NCBI RefSeq assembly: GCF_954871325.1
Contig: NC_088775.1
Location: 4,761,475-4,825,474, forward strand
DNA from: Gordionus sp. m RMFG-2023
Taxonomy: Eukaryota > Nematomorpha > Gordioida > Chordodea > Parachordodidae
DNA: 64,000 bases
Direction of reading: 5' to 3'
In this document: positions 1 through 45,004 of the stretch, piece after piece
How positions within the stretch are numbered: the first letter of the stretch is position 1
Layout: each line of letters starts with the position of its first letter
Position numbers and translations under genes: made by a program
The notes under the pieces: model-generated
Seen by the model: only the letters and a program-made list of their open reading frames with translations
Databases searched by the model: none
Told to the model about the DNA's origin: nothing

Positions 1-696
1 ATAACAATACCTCTTATATATTAATACTATAAATTCTACTCCACTTACCATTTTCATAACATTAAATCTTAAATCATTTATTAAAATCAAAACATAATAA
101 AACCTTAAAATGACTTTTGCAAATATATTAAATCTTATAATATATTATAATTATATATCAAATAATGAAATAATGCGTAGAATTATATTTTTGATATATA
201 TAATAATAAAAAACATTGATACTATACATTCACATATAATCCCAATAAATAATCACACAAATAAAGAAAATATAATCTTTTATCAATATTAAATGTAAAA
301 CAAATTCACCAATAATGCAAAATTTCATCAATATTAAATGTATAACAATTTCATCATTCAAAAAAGGTAGAGTAGGCATGATTGACTGAATAACACACAT
401 TATGAACTAGACAAAAAAATTATTTATTAGAAATTTTAGGTATGATCTACTTCTATAAAAATAATTCATATATCACTTTGGATCTTTTTAATCTTAAAAG
501 GTATAATTAGTTATTGCTAGACACAGTTATTACTAAAAAAAGTATATTTAAAGGAACCCTAATTATTTCCAATACAAATTTAGCAATAAGCTTAAGATAT
601 ACGAGTATATAAATTTTAAGCTTAAGTAAAATTTAAACGAATAGTTAACTGGCACCAATATCTAATTTATAACTTTAAAATAGTAAAGGCGGTTAC

Positions 697-895
697 TAGT
701 GTTGTTAGACGGCTACTTTTGGGTCGATTTTTAAAAACGGCTAACTCAATTATTTCATTCATAAAAATATTACGCAAGCCTGAAGATTTTTTCATAGAAA
801 GAACAAAAGTCCAGACATATATGATCGAAATCTCGAGGCCAGAAGAGTTAGCCCTTTTAAAAAATCGGTTCAAACTGAGCCATTTAACAGCACTA
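697..895. repeat. hAT-type MITE, TAGTGTTG family, copy 1
   Basis: Ends are TAGTGTTGTTAGACGG and CATTTAACAGCACTA, inverted. The flanks GGCGGTTAC and GGCGGTAC look like a decayed 8-bp target duplication. Longer inverted ends include a TTTTTAAAAACGGCTAACTC motif. Confidence 0.75.
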
Positions 896-1522
896 GGCGG
901 TACGATACAATATTTAGATTGCTTTCAGAGTTATATTTTTTTTCCAAAGTTAAACAGAATTATCATTTTCTTTTTAAACCATGTAAGATATAATTATTCT
1001 ACCCTCTAGTCAAAGTTTTAAAATCGATTCTAGCTTTGTCAAAGTACATGGATCCACCTTTTCTTAACAATGATATCACTATGGTTGTAATATTTTTAAA
1101 AACTTAAATTTTTACAAGGTTTCCCATAAAGAAAAACGTTATTTTTTTTTAAAAAAAATAAAGTTTTTGTTGTCAGTTTAAATAATTAAGATTTTTGGTT
1201 ATTATTTAATTTTCTTATTTTTTTTTGCGGAGATAAATTTTTTTAAAATTAATTTTCATCTTTTCGCATTAATTTTCAATTATTAACTTAGCTATTAATA
1301 TTAGATTCAATATTTGACCTTATCTAGTTTTATATTAAGGACTAGTTATTTGACATCAGTTTTAAATAGAAAATAAGGGCGATTTTTGAACTCTTAAACA
1401 CAATTGTCTCCGTTAATATTGTTGTTAAATACTCTAAGATATTGTTCGATATATAATGTGAACTTATAAAAACAGCATATAACACTGACAATTGAATTTT
1501 TTTAGCTCATTTGGCTTGGAAT

Positions 1523-1598
1523 GACTCGTCTGTTCCCTGAAAAATTACATTATTAAATCTGACTCGTCTGTTCCGTGAAAAATTACATTATTAAATCA
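1523..1598. repeat. tandem duplication, 38-bp unit, two copies
   Basis: The unit starting GACTCGTCTGTTCC occurs at 1523 and 1561, with one clear difference. Confidence 0.85.
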
Positions 1599-2724
1599 TA
1601 ATCATTAACTTTATTTAAAAAATAGGAAAATAATGATATTTTTAAATGTATCTATAGAAATGAAGCATCTTCTGGTATGATGTAATAGGCAATGTCCTAC
1701 TCTTGGACAAATTATTTTTAAATATTTATTTTCTATGAAATCTTAGGGAAGATAGAGAGGAGGAATATAGGGGATTTAAATATATATATATGTAAACTTA
1801 TAAATTTTCCAAAGGGAATCCTTTTCCACGTGATTATCAGCTACTCGTGTGTCTGTCATGGTTATAATATACATAAGAATGAGCTTCCAAAATTTATTTT
1901 AACTAAAATATCATTTTTTTCGCTTAAACTTTCAATGTTTTTATAATGTCTTTTTTTTTTACTTTTGCCAGACAACGTCATTTTATGATTGGTTGTTACA
2001 TTCTGTAAGGGATTGGGATAAGATTTTTTATTGTTCTGATATTCCACATGTTTTCTTACCCCTCATTATTAAGATATGTGAATTTGATACGATATTCCTT
2101 TGTTTGAACAAACAAAAAAGCCTTCTTTTGTAAACTATCAATTGACACAAATAATGATAATTCATCCATTTCTTGTTTCCATTAAATTATATTCTTTTTT
2201 TTTCAACACAAATTTACGGTTTGAAAAAGAGGATTTATTAGGTATTGATTTATTTATTAACGCAGAATCAAACATGTAGGCCCACCACTCAAGAGCAGTT
2301 ACATATTGGTCAACTTAGAGAAGTGCTAAATTATATAATTTAAACATTTTGATAAGCATTTGTAATCATCGTGAATTCGCCATCTAAAAGGGCCAAAAGG
2401 AGTGGCCATTCTGGAAGAGCTGGACTTATGAATATTTTTCGATCCCGATTTCTTATAATTTTCTAAAAGCAGATCTCATATTCCTGCATTTGATTTAGTT
2501 TCCTGGATTCTGGTTCCAATTCCAAGCTCTTTTGATAAAAATTTAAAAGAAAAATTTTAACATTGAATTTTATTTTTTTTAAAAAAAAATATAATATATT
2601 CTAATCAGTTCATTTATTTAAAAAGTTACAGGTTTATTTACTATAAATTATAATAATTTAATTATTAATAGCTAGGTTATGACATTTATATAAGAATAAT
2701 GCATTAGAGATCTACGAATCACGG

Positions 2725-3015
2725 ACATTGGCCGGGTCTATTTTTAAAAAATAATTTCGGTTCGGGGTCGGGCCGAATATTTTTTAAAAAATTTCGAACC
2801 GGGCCGGGTTGGGTTTATATTTTGAATATATCATTACATTTTGTCAAATAAATATGAATTCTTGCAAGAAACAAGGCGCTTATTTTTTATTTGTAGAAAA
2901 AAAAATTAAATGCTTAAAAATTTTAATAATTTCGGGCCGGGCCTGGCGGACAAATAATTTTTATTTCGGGTCGGGTCTTTCTAGACAAAAATATTTCTAT
3001 CGGGCCGGGCAGGAC
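2725..3015. repeat. repeat with GGGCCGGG-type subterminal motifs
   Basis: Several short motifs such as CGGGCCGGG and TCGGGTCGGG alternate with A/T runs in both halves of an otherwise AT-rich region. This resembles subterminal repeats of a non-autonomous hAT-like element. Precise ends and a target duplication were not found. Confidence 0.4.
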
Positions 3016-3417
3016 AAATTTTTAAAATGTTTCCAGCCGGTGTTTGAAAAATTAGGCACGATGCAGATCACTAATGTGCCGGCGATTGATAAGAGCGAAA
3101 TTACGAAAGTAAATGAATAGGTGAATAATGTATTTAATTTTTTGATAAAAACTCCGATATATTTAAAATGTTCACTAAAACGCATACAAATATGTCAACG
3201 TATCCAAAAACTAAAAATTATAGCCAAATTATTTTAAGTCACCAAAATCTAAGAATTTTTGACACTAGGAAAAACGCGAAGAATAATCACTTTATTAAAC
3301 TTAGTTTTGGCCAAAATCCTTTCAATTTATCGAGTAAAACGAGGGAGAAGTCCCTGGTAAATTTAAAGGAGAGGTCCATCTCAAAATTCTAATTAAATTT
3401 ATTTTCGTATCGAACAG

Positions 3418-35709
<32,292 letters not shown>

Positions 35710-36213
35710 TTCCAAACCATATTTTAAGTAGTAATAAGCTTGCTCCACTATTCGCTCATATCATTACTCGTTTCAAAATATAAAACTAATTTATATATTA
35801 TTATATTTGTATCTATCATAATATTACAGTAAGATTATATTATATGCCTTTATTCTAATATTATTTTCAACATCTTGATGGATAGTAGTATAATATTTTT
35901 GGATATAACAAATTTTTTATAAGGTTTACGCCAATCATAGTAATTGCCTATAATACAGATCATTTTATAACAACGATATGATAATTGTTATTTATTTATA
36001 TATAATTTTATTGATTTTGTTGTATATCGATAGTAATAAGCTTTTATAAACCGCATCTTTATTTATAGCTAATTTATTTGATATTAGATTTTATTGTGTA
36101 TTATATTTTGACTAATATTATTTTTAGAAGAAAAAAAAAATTTTTCATAAACGTTTGTATTTTTTTTTAAAAAATATTTTTTACTTCTAATTAAAAAGTA
36201 TACCTAATTATAC

Positions 36214-36472
36214 CAATGACATAATAATACCTAAGTGCACATCAGTGAAAAACAGCTGGGGATGCCATTTTGATTACCCATATCATTAAAATTTTTAAAC
36301 GAGAGGCCAATTTATTCCTATGTCTGACGCGCAAATTATCCATTTAATAGTAGTTTATGACATGAGAATAGTTGATATATGAGTTACCAAAATGGCGGGT
36401 CCAGCTGATTCGCATTCAACGACGCTTTCAAACGTATTATTATGAATGCATCGTCAGTCTAGGTATGTATTA
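36214..36472 (-). repeat. MITE, CCAATGACAT / GACGATGCATTCAT family, copy 1
   Basis: An inverted relative of 62893-63220, sharing the CAGCTGGGGA, TTTAAACGAGAGGCCAATTT and ATGAATGCATCGTCAGTCTA motifs. Confidence 0.75.
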
Positions 36473-36726
36473 ATATATCTCATTGTATTAATGAACACAA
36501 ATGTATAAGGATAATATATTATTCGCTTAAATTACAATTATTTAACATTTCCTTATGAATCTTTCCACACCAAAAAATGACTTTTTTTTATAATGTTGAA
36601 TAATCCGGTTTTGAAAATATTTTAAAAGAAATTAATTTTTCGAATCGAATATTCGACGAATCAAATCGAATAATGTTTTTATTATACATACGAATATGGA
36701 ATAATGCAAAAATACTATGGTTAAAA

Positions 36727-36920
36727 TAGTGTTGTTAAATGGCTCGTTTTGAGCCGATTTTTTTAAAACGGTTAAACCAATATGGATTTCGCTAATAGAT
36801 GTCTAAACCTTTGTTCCGTCTTCTGGCTAAATCTTCAGGCTCGCGTGATATTTTGTAGATAAAATAATCAGTTAGCCGTTTTTAAAAAATCGGCTCAAAT
36901 CGAGCCATTTAACAACACTA
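36727..36920. repeat. hAT-type MITE, TAGTGTTG family, copy 4
   Basis: Starts TAGTGTTGTTAAATGGCTCG and ends GAGCCATTTAACAACACTA. GTTAAAA directly abuts both ends (36720-36726 and 36921-36927). Confidence 0.85.
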
Positions 36921-38386
36921 GTTAAAAGTAATGAATGTTTGTTAACACTGGTAAGGATACGCTTTCTTATTATTACAATTTCAACTTTAAGCATCAGTCT
37001 CTGTGGGGGATATGTTTTGGAATATGAAGTTTTAGGCTTACTAAGATGGATGCCATCTATTTTCCTTATCTTTCTATCCCTTTCCTTTTCTACCCCCCAC
37101 CCCCTAGATTTTCTTTTATATTATATCAACAAATTCATCTTTTCGTGATTCATGTTCTTTTCCTTCTCGTTTTTAATTGATTGGAAAGCCTATTTTACAG
37201 CGAACTGAATCGTTATGTTTAGGGGTTTGATTTTGTTTCAGAAGCAAAATATCTTGGAGGTTACAGTTCAGAAGAATTAACAAGATTTTTTTTTTAAAAA
37301 AATTAATAATGGTCTTGAAAATTCTTTCTTTAGATTGTTCAAAACACACGGCAAAAAAAATCGTAAAATGCTATAAATTTTGATGCAAATAAATATTATT
37401 TTTAATAATAAACATAGCTAAATAAGATAATTTATAATGGATATTATTTAGGTCATATGAATATGGTTTAAATTAATTAATGTCTTAACACCTAAATGTA
37501 CACGTATAAACCAAAAATAAAGAATTTTCCATGGATAACGCTAGCAATGCAGTATTTCGGTTTCATTTCAAATCGATTATCGGCAATATCACGATATTTT
37601 TAAAATATTTTTTGGTATAATGTTTTACACGTATTTATAGATATATAAACCGAAAATGAACATTTTTCAATTAATATTACTTGCTAATTTGAACGATCGA
37701 ATATTTAGTACGGTTTTGAGCTTGCATTCGTCAAATCATAATATTTTCAAAATATTTCTTAGGAAAATGTTTAACACGTAAATCATAAATTAAATATCAA
37801 AGAAACATCACTATTTTTTTAATTTTAAGGTTTTTATTTACCAATTTGACTAAACTACAAATGCCAAGGTAAACTGCAAATGCTTAGATAAAATTTTTTA
37901 ATGAGGTTCATTTTCTTATTCTATAAATAACTTTAAAAGATTATATTCTTAGATATATTCAATAATAAATTAATAGTTGTATTTCCTTTTATCTCATAAT
38001 AAAGAGTTTAAATCCTTTAGTATAATTAAATTAAAAATAATTATTGTTAAAGATGTTTTGAATGTTAAAATTTTTTGTATATTTTCTTTTTGTAAAATAA
38101 TTTAAATGACCTTTGACAAATAAGGTTTTTGTGACAATTTAAATTAAAACTTTATTTTCTCATGTTGAAATTACAATATTTACATAATAAAAGATCAAAA
38201 CAAAAAAAATTAAATGTTTATTATATAGTTTATTATCAATATAAGGTATAATAATTTAAATTTTCATTATAATAAATTTTAATATATTTAAAAATGTTTG
38301 AAAAATATATAATAATACTATTAAAAAAAAGAACGGAGATGGTGTGATGCAGGGAAACAAAAATGAAAAAGGGACGTAAGCGTTGT

Positions 38387-40024
38387 CTATGATAGCTCTT
38401 TGGCTAGAAGGCTACCATTGAAACTGATATAATTAGCTTTGTGAATCGCTATGGATAATCGTTGACGAAGAAAAAAACCCTCTCGTGGTTCTTCTGAGAG
38501 TTTGCTGATTTGTGATCCTAAGTTTTTGAAAAATGCTAAGGCGAGTTTGCCGAAGGTGCCAAGAGTGGTTGATATGATTGGGATGAAGCAATGATCGTTT
38601 ATTATTTCTGTGTATTTAGAAATTTTAAGTTGTTCCTTCTGGTCAAGGATGTTAATGGCGTGGTTGGATGGGGCCAAGGGGTCAATACAGGAATAGTCCC
38701 ATACCAAAAGTTGGCCTCTCCTCCATGGGATTTGAGAGATCCCATCAGGACGTTTACCGTCAGATCTAAAAAGACCCTGTGGTTCTAACGTGGAAGGAAT
38801 TTGGGTGGATTTCAGAGCATGTTGGATGATTGTATTACATTGCTTGTGTCTGATGAATCGTCCATTGCAGGAGCGACAATGTAAACTGTCTACCCTTCGA
38901 GTCAACTGGCGAGTTGCACCCTGAGCAGATGTGGGGGTGAGTGATGGAACAATTTAGACGAATGCCGATGGCATGGGTAAATTCATTGTTGGATAGTTGA
39001 AGCTGAAGATTGGTAGATGGGATGGCCTCAAGAAACTCATGTCCCGTACCATTGAGCAAGGAAGAGAATAGGGTGCGGTCAGTAGATTGCATGCTAGATA
39101 AGAGAGTTTCAACGCAGCGAGCAACCACTGGTGCATCCCAGTCTTTCTGTTTATGGGTTGTGGGGGGATGAGAATCAGCATTGATCCTTGTTTTCCAAAT
39201 ATCCATAGCCACGATTAAGGAAAGGTCTTCTTTAGAATTATGGGCGGTGGTTATTGGCTTTGTCAAGAGACTACTCGATATGAAAGTAGTTGTTGTTAAG
39301 TCAAGTGGAGATCTGATGCCGAGACCACCAAATTTGGTTGGAAGAGTTGCTTGGGCCCAAGCGGTTTCGTTGAATCTGATATTTACTATTTTTTCGGTTA
39401 AGTCCTTTATTCCTTTTTCGTAAGTTTGGAGAGGAATAGGATATTTAAAAATTGGTGTTGACCGAAGTGCGTAAAGAATCCTTGGTATAAAAAAGAAATT
39501 TTTTAGCAAAAAAAAGGACTTGTGTGATGGAAGAAGTGTAAAGATGTCCTCCAGTTTAAGGAGTATGTCAAGTGTGGAATGAAGAAAGGTGCTTATTGCC
39601 TCGTGTCCTCCAACAGGCGATCCTAGATGTGTTAATTCAACGCTTGATGTGAATTTGAAATCGTGAGTGTTGGGAGCATTAGAATTTAAAAGTGAGAATT
39701 CAGATTTGCTCTGGTTAAGCGAAAGTCCAATGGCTGTGCCCATTTCTTTAATTATGGTGACTGCTTTGGCAATTTCACTACAGGGACCACTCAAGATTCC
39801 ATCATCAATATACCAAGCGTGGAGCGATAGAGTACATGAAGAGTTTATTGATTTTATCATGTCATTGATTCCAAGACTAAAGAGAAGGGATCCGAGAGGG
39901 TCACCTTGTTGGATACCCTCGACAGAAAGTATCTTTTCTTTGTTGAATTGTAAGATTGTTGGTGATTGGTAGCAAGAGAAAAGAAATTTGGTATAAGCGG
40001 GGAAATGGAAGCAAGTTGATTACA
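38387..40024 (-). mobile_element. 5'-truncated non-LTR retrotransposon with reverse transcriptase and PD-(D/E)XK-type endonuclease
   Basis: The - strand reads PAYTKFLFSCYQSP, GIQQGDPLGSLLFSLGIND and LSLHAWYIDDGILSG (catalytic Asp pair at about 39801-39806), the palm of a reverse transcriptase. About 300 residues further comes a zinc-binding CSGCNSPVDS, then after a single frameshift near 38900 DSLHCRSCNGRFIRH. It ends with EPQGLFRSDGKRPDG, PWRRGQLLVWDYSCID and REGFFLRQRLSIAIHKAN. The RPDG and WD-CID pattern fits the restriction-like endonuclease of R2/Hero-type elements, which cuts target DNA for target-primed reverse transcription. The N-terminal half of the reverse transcriptase is missing. 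A long open frame (38835-39860) suggests it is not very old. The clade is uncertain. Confidence 0.8.
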
Positions 40025-40179
40025 ATCAAAATAAAAATGTGTATCTTTATATAAAAAAAAGACAAGTATATATAGTTTTAAAGTAATTGAAAACATATGC
40101 ATAATAACATTAATATAAATTTTAAACATAAAAATTTAATTTAATCGCCTGTAACTATTTATATTTACACATCTTAACA
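40024..40179 (-). repeat. terminal direct repeat of the Gypsy fossil (downstream copy)
   Basis: 156 bp matching 41803-41953 in the same orientation, from TGTTAAGATGTGTAAATA at its - strand start to ACATTTTTATTTTGATT. It abuts the LINE directly. Confidence 0.8.
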
Positions 40180-41802
40180 TCTCTCTCTCTGAGTAATTCT
40201 TTGCTATTCCAGTTTCTCTTATTTCTGTCCTATTCATCATCTCAACGTCTCATCATACTTCTTTAGTTCGTCTCTTTGTTCGTTATCATTATCATTTAAT
40301 GAATTATAGTAGAATAATTATAATAAGAAGCATATCGAATGGTCCATAATGATAGAATGATAATTGATTTTTTATTATAATTTTTATAGCGTTTTTTTTA
40401 TTTCTATTTTTTAATGTTTATTAAATCGCGTGTTGTTTATAATCTGTTTTTCCAAATAATTTTTATATTCCTTGACATTCATTACATAGTCTTTGAAATG
40501 ACTCGGTAAACGTTTTGCTCTTACAGGTCTTTCATCTCTTTCCCCTCCAAAATTTCTTATCGGGTTGTTCACCGTTACTGTCTCGCATGATCTTTTTTTT
40601 TATTTGGTCTATATATCTTCTTATTATTTTACAACCAGTGTCTATTCTGTATAATAATTCACTCTTTTTCACTGACAATGCCTTTGTCCCATTTGTTTTC
40701 AATGAATGTTTTATACCATACGTTGTCTCCTACCATTATTATGCTGTTCGTTGTTGTTATCTTTGTCATCATTTTTTCTTTATTGATCACTGGTTTCAAT
40801 AGATCCCATTTTATCCTTGTATCATGTGAAAATAATAGTTTACTCGGTGCTATGCCTGTTGAGCTGTTCGGAGTATTACGATAATTAAATAAAAACCTTT
40901 CTAGAGCTATGTCTAAATTGGTGTTCTCTCTTTCCATATTTCTCTTCATACTTATTTTGAAGGTACCCACCATCCTTTCCACCTGATCATTGGATAGCTG
41001 ATGGTAAGCAGCGGTTAGGGTGTGTTTGATTCCATGATCTTTGCAAAATTTATCGAAGTAACTCGTGAAGTTTGTACCGTTATCAGTTACTATTTCTTTC
41101 GGTATTCCAAAAATACTGATTGTTTTCATAAGTTCTTTTAAAGTGATATCTATTGTGATAGATTTGACTGGAGTTATTATTGGAAATTTGCTGTATGCAT
41201 CTATTATTATTAACCAAAATCTTTGATAAAAAGGCACCGTATAGTCTATGTGTATTCATTCAAAGGGTTTAGAAGTAGTAACCCATGGATGTTGAATTGA
41301 ATTGGGATTCGATGCCCAAATATTACATGATTTACAATTTTTTACTTCAAGATCGATACTCGTGTTCATACCTGGCCAATACATATAATCCTTGGCTAAT
41401 GCTTTGGTCTTTCCAGCACCTAAGTGTCCGATGTGTAATTCCTTCAACATAGTTTTTCTCAGCCTGCAGGAATCACAATTTTGTTTTCTTTGAACAAACA
41501 ATTATTTATAATACTTAATTCCATTTCCATGTTTTCGTATGATTTGTTTTTTTTTATACCATCACCTTTCCTTATGTCTTTAATAATATCCAATATTTCT
41601 TTGTCTTTATATGTTTCGTCTAATACTTTATTAAAATTAATCGGAATATCCCATAATTTATTTTTTGTGTTGTCTGTACTTATATTATCAATAGTTTCCT
41701 TATCTACACTGAGTGGTAATCTTGATAGACAGTCAGGAACTGTCTCCCCGGAGGCGAGGGTTCGTATCCCACCGCTTTCTCACTTTGAAATCACAGTATT
41801 AA
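40180..41802 (-). mobile_element. Gypsy retrotransposon fossil: RNase H end, integrase
   Basis: Parts on the - strand in order: a primer-site-like block (41735-41790), the DCLSRLPLS motif that closes RNase H, the integrase H2C2 zinc finger (HIGHLGAGKTKALAKDYMYW with CKSC, 41256-41501), and the integrase core (40659-41237). The core has IIDAYSKFP, IVTDNGTNFTS and NDQVERMVGTFK, the three acidic catalytic positions. gag and most of reverse transcriptase are not part of this copy. Flanked by direct repeats of about 150 bp. Broken, with at least two or three interruptions. Confidence 0.85.
41735..41783 (+). other. tRNA-Leu-like 3' half (primer binding site region)
   Basis: The + strand reads GTCTCCCCGGAGGCG then GGGTTCGTATCCCAC, closely matching the variable arm and T arm of animal tRNA-Leu. 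It lies just inside the upstream terminal repeat, where a primer binding site belongs, but the similarity runs well beyond the usual 18 nt. Confidence 0.6.
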
Positions 41803-41953
41803 AATCAAAATAAAAATGTGTATCTTTATATAAAAAAAAGACAAGTTATAGTTTTAAAGTAATCGAAAACATTTGCATAATAACATTAAAATGAGAAAAA
41901 TTTAAACATGAAAATTAAATTTAATCGCCTGTAACTATTTACACATCTTAACA
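41803..41953 (-). repeat. terminal direct repeat of the Gypsy fossil (upstream copy)
   Basis: Matches 40024-40179 closely. On the - strand it begins TGTTAAGATG and is followed after about 20 bp by the tRNA-Leu-like block. Confidence 0.8.
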
Positions 41954-42524
41954 GGTTCAGGCGACCTTTTCGTATTCATTCTTTCTTTTTCATTTTTTTG
42001 AAATATATTTATATGACCTTTAACTTATTATACTTTTCTTTTTTGATATGTAAAAACTTATTCTTATGTGTATCGTGTTAGCGTGGAGTCATTTTGTATA
42101 AATAAGCATTTTATTTTGTGATTAATATTTTTTTTAAATTTTTTTTTGCGCATTTATTCTTTTAATTTTTATTTGTGATTAATGTTTTTTTTTGCGCATT
42201 CATTCTTGTGATATATTATAAAAAAAATTGCTATTTTTAAAATTAGAAAAAATTATTTTTTATTATGCATTAATTAAATAGATATATATAGAGAAAAAAA
42301 GAAATAAAATTATTATTACGTTTGTTATATTTTTTTTAAAAAAAATTCCTTCATTCATTTTATTTTGTCTTGTGAAAAAGAAAAAATTATTTGAGATTTC
42401 TTTAAGAACAAAAAAGTTAAAGAATAAGAATAATATTTGACTTTCAAAAAATTAAATATAAGCAGTATTATTTATACATTAGTATTTAGTATTTGACATT
42501 TATTTTGTAAATAATATATATATA

Positions 42525-43665
42525 TAGACTGTAAAAATATAAAAATTTTTAGTGTTAAAAATATATAAATTTTTAGAGTTAAAATTTAAAATAAATAAAA
42601 TATAAAATCCATAGCCTTTCATAGAATTATTAATTATAATTACATTTTATATTTCATCAATATTAAATCCGCAAGTTGGCGTATCATTATTTTAAGAAAT
42701 AAAATTAAAATTTTTCTTTGTTTTTGTATATTTTAAAATCATATTATATTATTATTTAAAAAGGTGTTTGACGTGTTTCACATGTTTGACTAAACTGCAA
42801 ATGCCAAGGTAAATTGCAAATGCTTAGGTAAAAATTTTGAAATTTCCTTGATAATTGTTTCTCTGATAATTATCGTATCTAGGTTTCCATTGATATCTAT
42901 GTACGTTATTTGCTTGCGTATTCATCCCTTTATCGTGATCATCGTATCTCATCATCCTTCTATCCGTATCCATTTGATTGTCTCTCTGCATCTCTATTTG
43001 TTTTATTTCCATAGTTTCTCCTTCTATTTTTATGTTATCAATTTTATTAATTATTTTATCATACGCTTCTTGTTCCTCAATTTTCCTTTCCTATTTTTAA
43101 TATCTCTGGTATATCTACACTTTCAATATGTAAAATTTTCTGCCGTATTTCTTTATTAATTGAAAATATTTTTATTCTCTCAATCGCTCTACTATAATAC
43201 TGAATTTGTATTTATTACTCAACATACATAATCTAGTTACCCAATCACTGAATGTTTCATTTTTTTCTTGTACAACTTCACTAAATTCTTTACGTTATAT
43301 ACTTGTCTGGATGTAATAGTCTAAATCTTTCGAGTACGATTGACGGATTGCTAAACTCTGTTGGAGTACATATCGCTTTTAGTTTCAAGTATTCTTCTTA
43401 GGGAAGTTTTTGCGTGAACGCGTACGCCTTCTCCGCGTCTGAAAATTGTGGATCTCTAAAAATAGTATCAAATTTTTTAAAAAAACTTCAATATTATTAT
43501 TATAATTTGGACACTCAATGAAATTATTTTTAACATTTACTAGGTTTCATTATATTTTATTATATCATATTATATCAATGTTTTATATTTATAATTTATT
43601 ATATATATATCTAAATACAATACAACTATTCTATATTGTTAGTGTCTCTAATTTCTTTGATAACG
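42525..43665 (-). mobile_element. Gypsy gag-region fossil, left arm of inverted pair
   Basis: An inverted, diverged copy of 45005-46115. The - strand carries the Met/Asn/Gln/Arg-rich segment HRYQWKPRYDNYQRNNYQGN (about 42838-42897), like the tail of a gag protein. Broken, and old by its divergence. Confidence 0.7.
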
Positions 43666-44291
43666 GTTCGTGCATCTATATATCGCTTGCCATTGATAAG
43701 TCTGTAAGCATAATGAATGTCTTCTAGCCTGTCATATAGTAAAAGAATGATTGTTTTGCTTTCATGTAAATCGTATGTCCAATCCTTTTTATTATTATCA
43801 TAAAATTGTCGAATATAAAAATCATGGTTATAACGATAAGAAAATCTGCCAACATAATAATTCTATGGAAGGCTATGGATTTTATATTTTATTTATTTTA
43901 AATATTAACACTAAAAATTTGTATATTTTTACATTCTATATATATATATTATTTACATATCAAAAAAGAAAAGTATAATAAGTTTTTAAAAATATAAATC
44001 TATTTTAAAAAAGCGAAAAAGAAAGAATGAATACGAAAAGGTCGTCCGAACCTTATTTGTTAAAGGTCATTTAAATTATTTTACAAAAAGAAAATATACA
44101 AAAATTTTTAACATTCAAAACAACTTTAACAATAATTATTTTAAATTTATTTATATTAAAGGATTTACTATTTATTATGAGATAAAAGGAAATACAACTA
44201 TTAATATCTATTCATTTTTTATTATTATATCTAATAATAATATAATTTTTATTAAGTTATACTAAAGTATATATCAAAATTTTTTACCTAA

Positions 44292-44345
44292 CCATTTGCA
44301 GTTTACCTTGGCATTTGCAGTTTACCTTAGCATTTGTAGTTTAGT
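44292..44345. repeat. tandem repeat, about 18-bp unit, three copies
   Basis: Three adjacent copies of CATTTGCAGTTTACCTT with small changes. Two-copy versions in either orientation mark other junctions of the Gypsy mosaic (about 37850, 42795 and 45845). Confidence 0.8.
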
Positions 44346-45004
44346 TAAACCCTGTATTTACACCCAAATATAAAAATTATGCGCTAACCAAAATTAATCT
44401 GGTTTCCTAAGATTATATTTTCATAATATACTTGTTAAATTTTAAAATCTTAAAATAAAATTTAGGTAGGTTGTAAGGCTGGTAAATATTGTTGTAATAA
44501 TTAGTTTTTATTATTTTAAATTCTATAACTTGGTACTTGGCCAGGATAATTTTATATTCATAATATATTTTTTTAAATAATTTTTTTTTATATAAAAAAT
44601 TATGGATACGTAATAATGTTATACAAATTAGTGATTATTTAATATTTTTGTAAAAACAGACGAAATAATGTTAATCCAGACTATTGTTTAATTTAAAAAA
44701 TTTTTTTTAATAATTATTCTAAGTTCAGTGTATATAAAGAAACTAATTTTGCTTATAGAAGACATTCATTGTTTTTTTACTTTAAAATTTGTATAATTAA
44801 TATAACTTTATTGTTTAATTAATAAATTACTACTCTACAAGATTTAATTTCTGACTCTTATACTCATAAATTAAAAAAAAATTCCCATTGTAAAAATAAA
44901 ATTATATGGTATTTAATTTCAATTTTTAATAAAAAATTGATTTATGTATAAGGTATATGTCATTGGTATAAGGGAAGACTATTCATATTAAAGACGAAAC
45001 GTTA

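Larger units (their letters stand above)
1..3417. other. AT-rich 5' flank of the CKAP5 gene
   Basis: No convincing coding exon was found. It holds one hAT-type MITE (697-895), a 38-bp tandem pair (1523-1598) and a GC-punctuated repeat (about 2725-3015). The missing CKAP5 first exon and promoter should lie here or further upstream. Confidence 0.6.
35710..37835. other. intergenic, 3' of CKAP5
   Basis: AT-rich sequence without genes apart from two MITEs (36214-36472 and 36727-36920). No canonical AATAAA directly after the CKAP5 stop; AATAAG occurs near 35732. Confidence 0.6.
38128..41953 (-). mobile_element. composite insertion: LINE 3' half fused to a Gypsy fossil
   Basis: The paralogous copy at 43963-44347 runs straight through the point where this segment sits, so it preserves the empty site. 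GGTT flanks both sides (38124-38127 and 41954-41957). The right edge coincides with the Gypsy terminal repeat (TGTTAAGATG on the - strand). The left edge is the 3' tail of the LINE. Confidence 0.65.

Noticed and set aside
3061-3117. Short frame starting MQITNVPAIDK as the missing first CKAP5 exon
   Set aside because: It ends at a GTAAAT donor-like site in phase 0, while exon 1 at 3418 needs an incoming phase 1. It has no similarity to the CKAP5 N-terminus.
42848-43159. Hydrophobic open frames starting MIIVSLIIIVSRF at 42848 (+) and 45439-45813 (-)
   Set aside because: They are antisense shadows of the Arg/Asn-rich gag segment in the two inverted arms, not membrane proteins.
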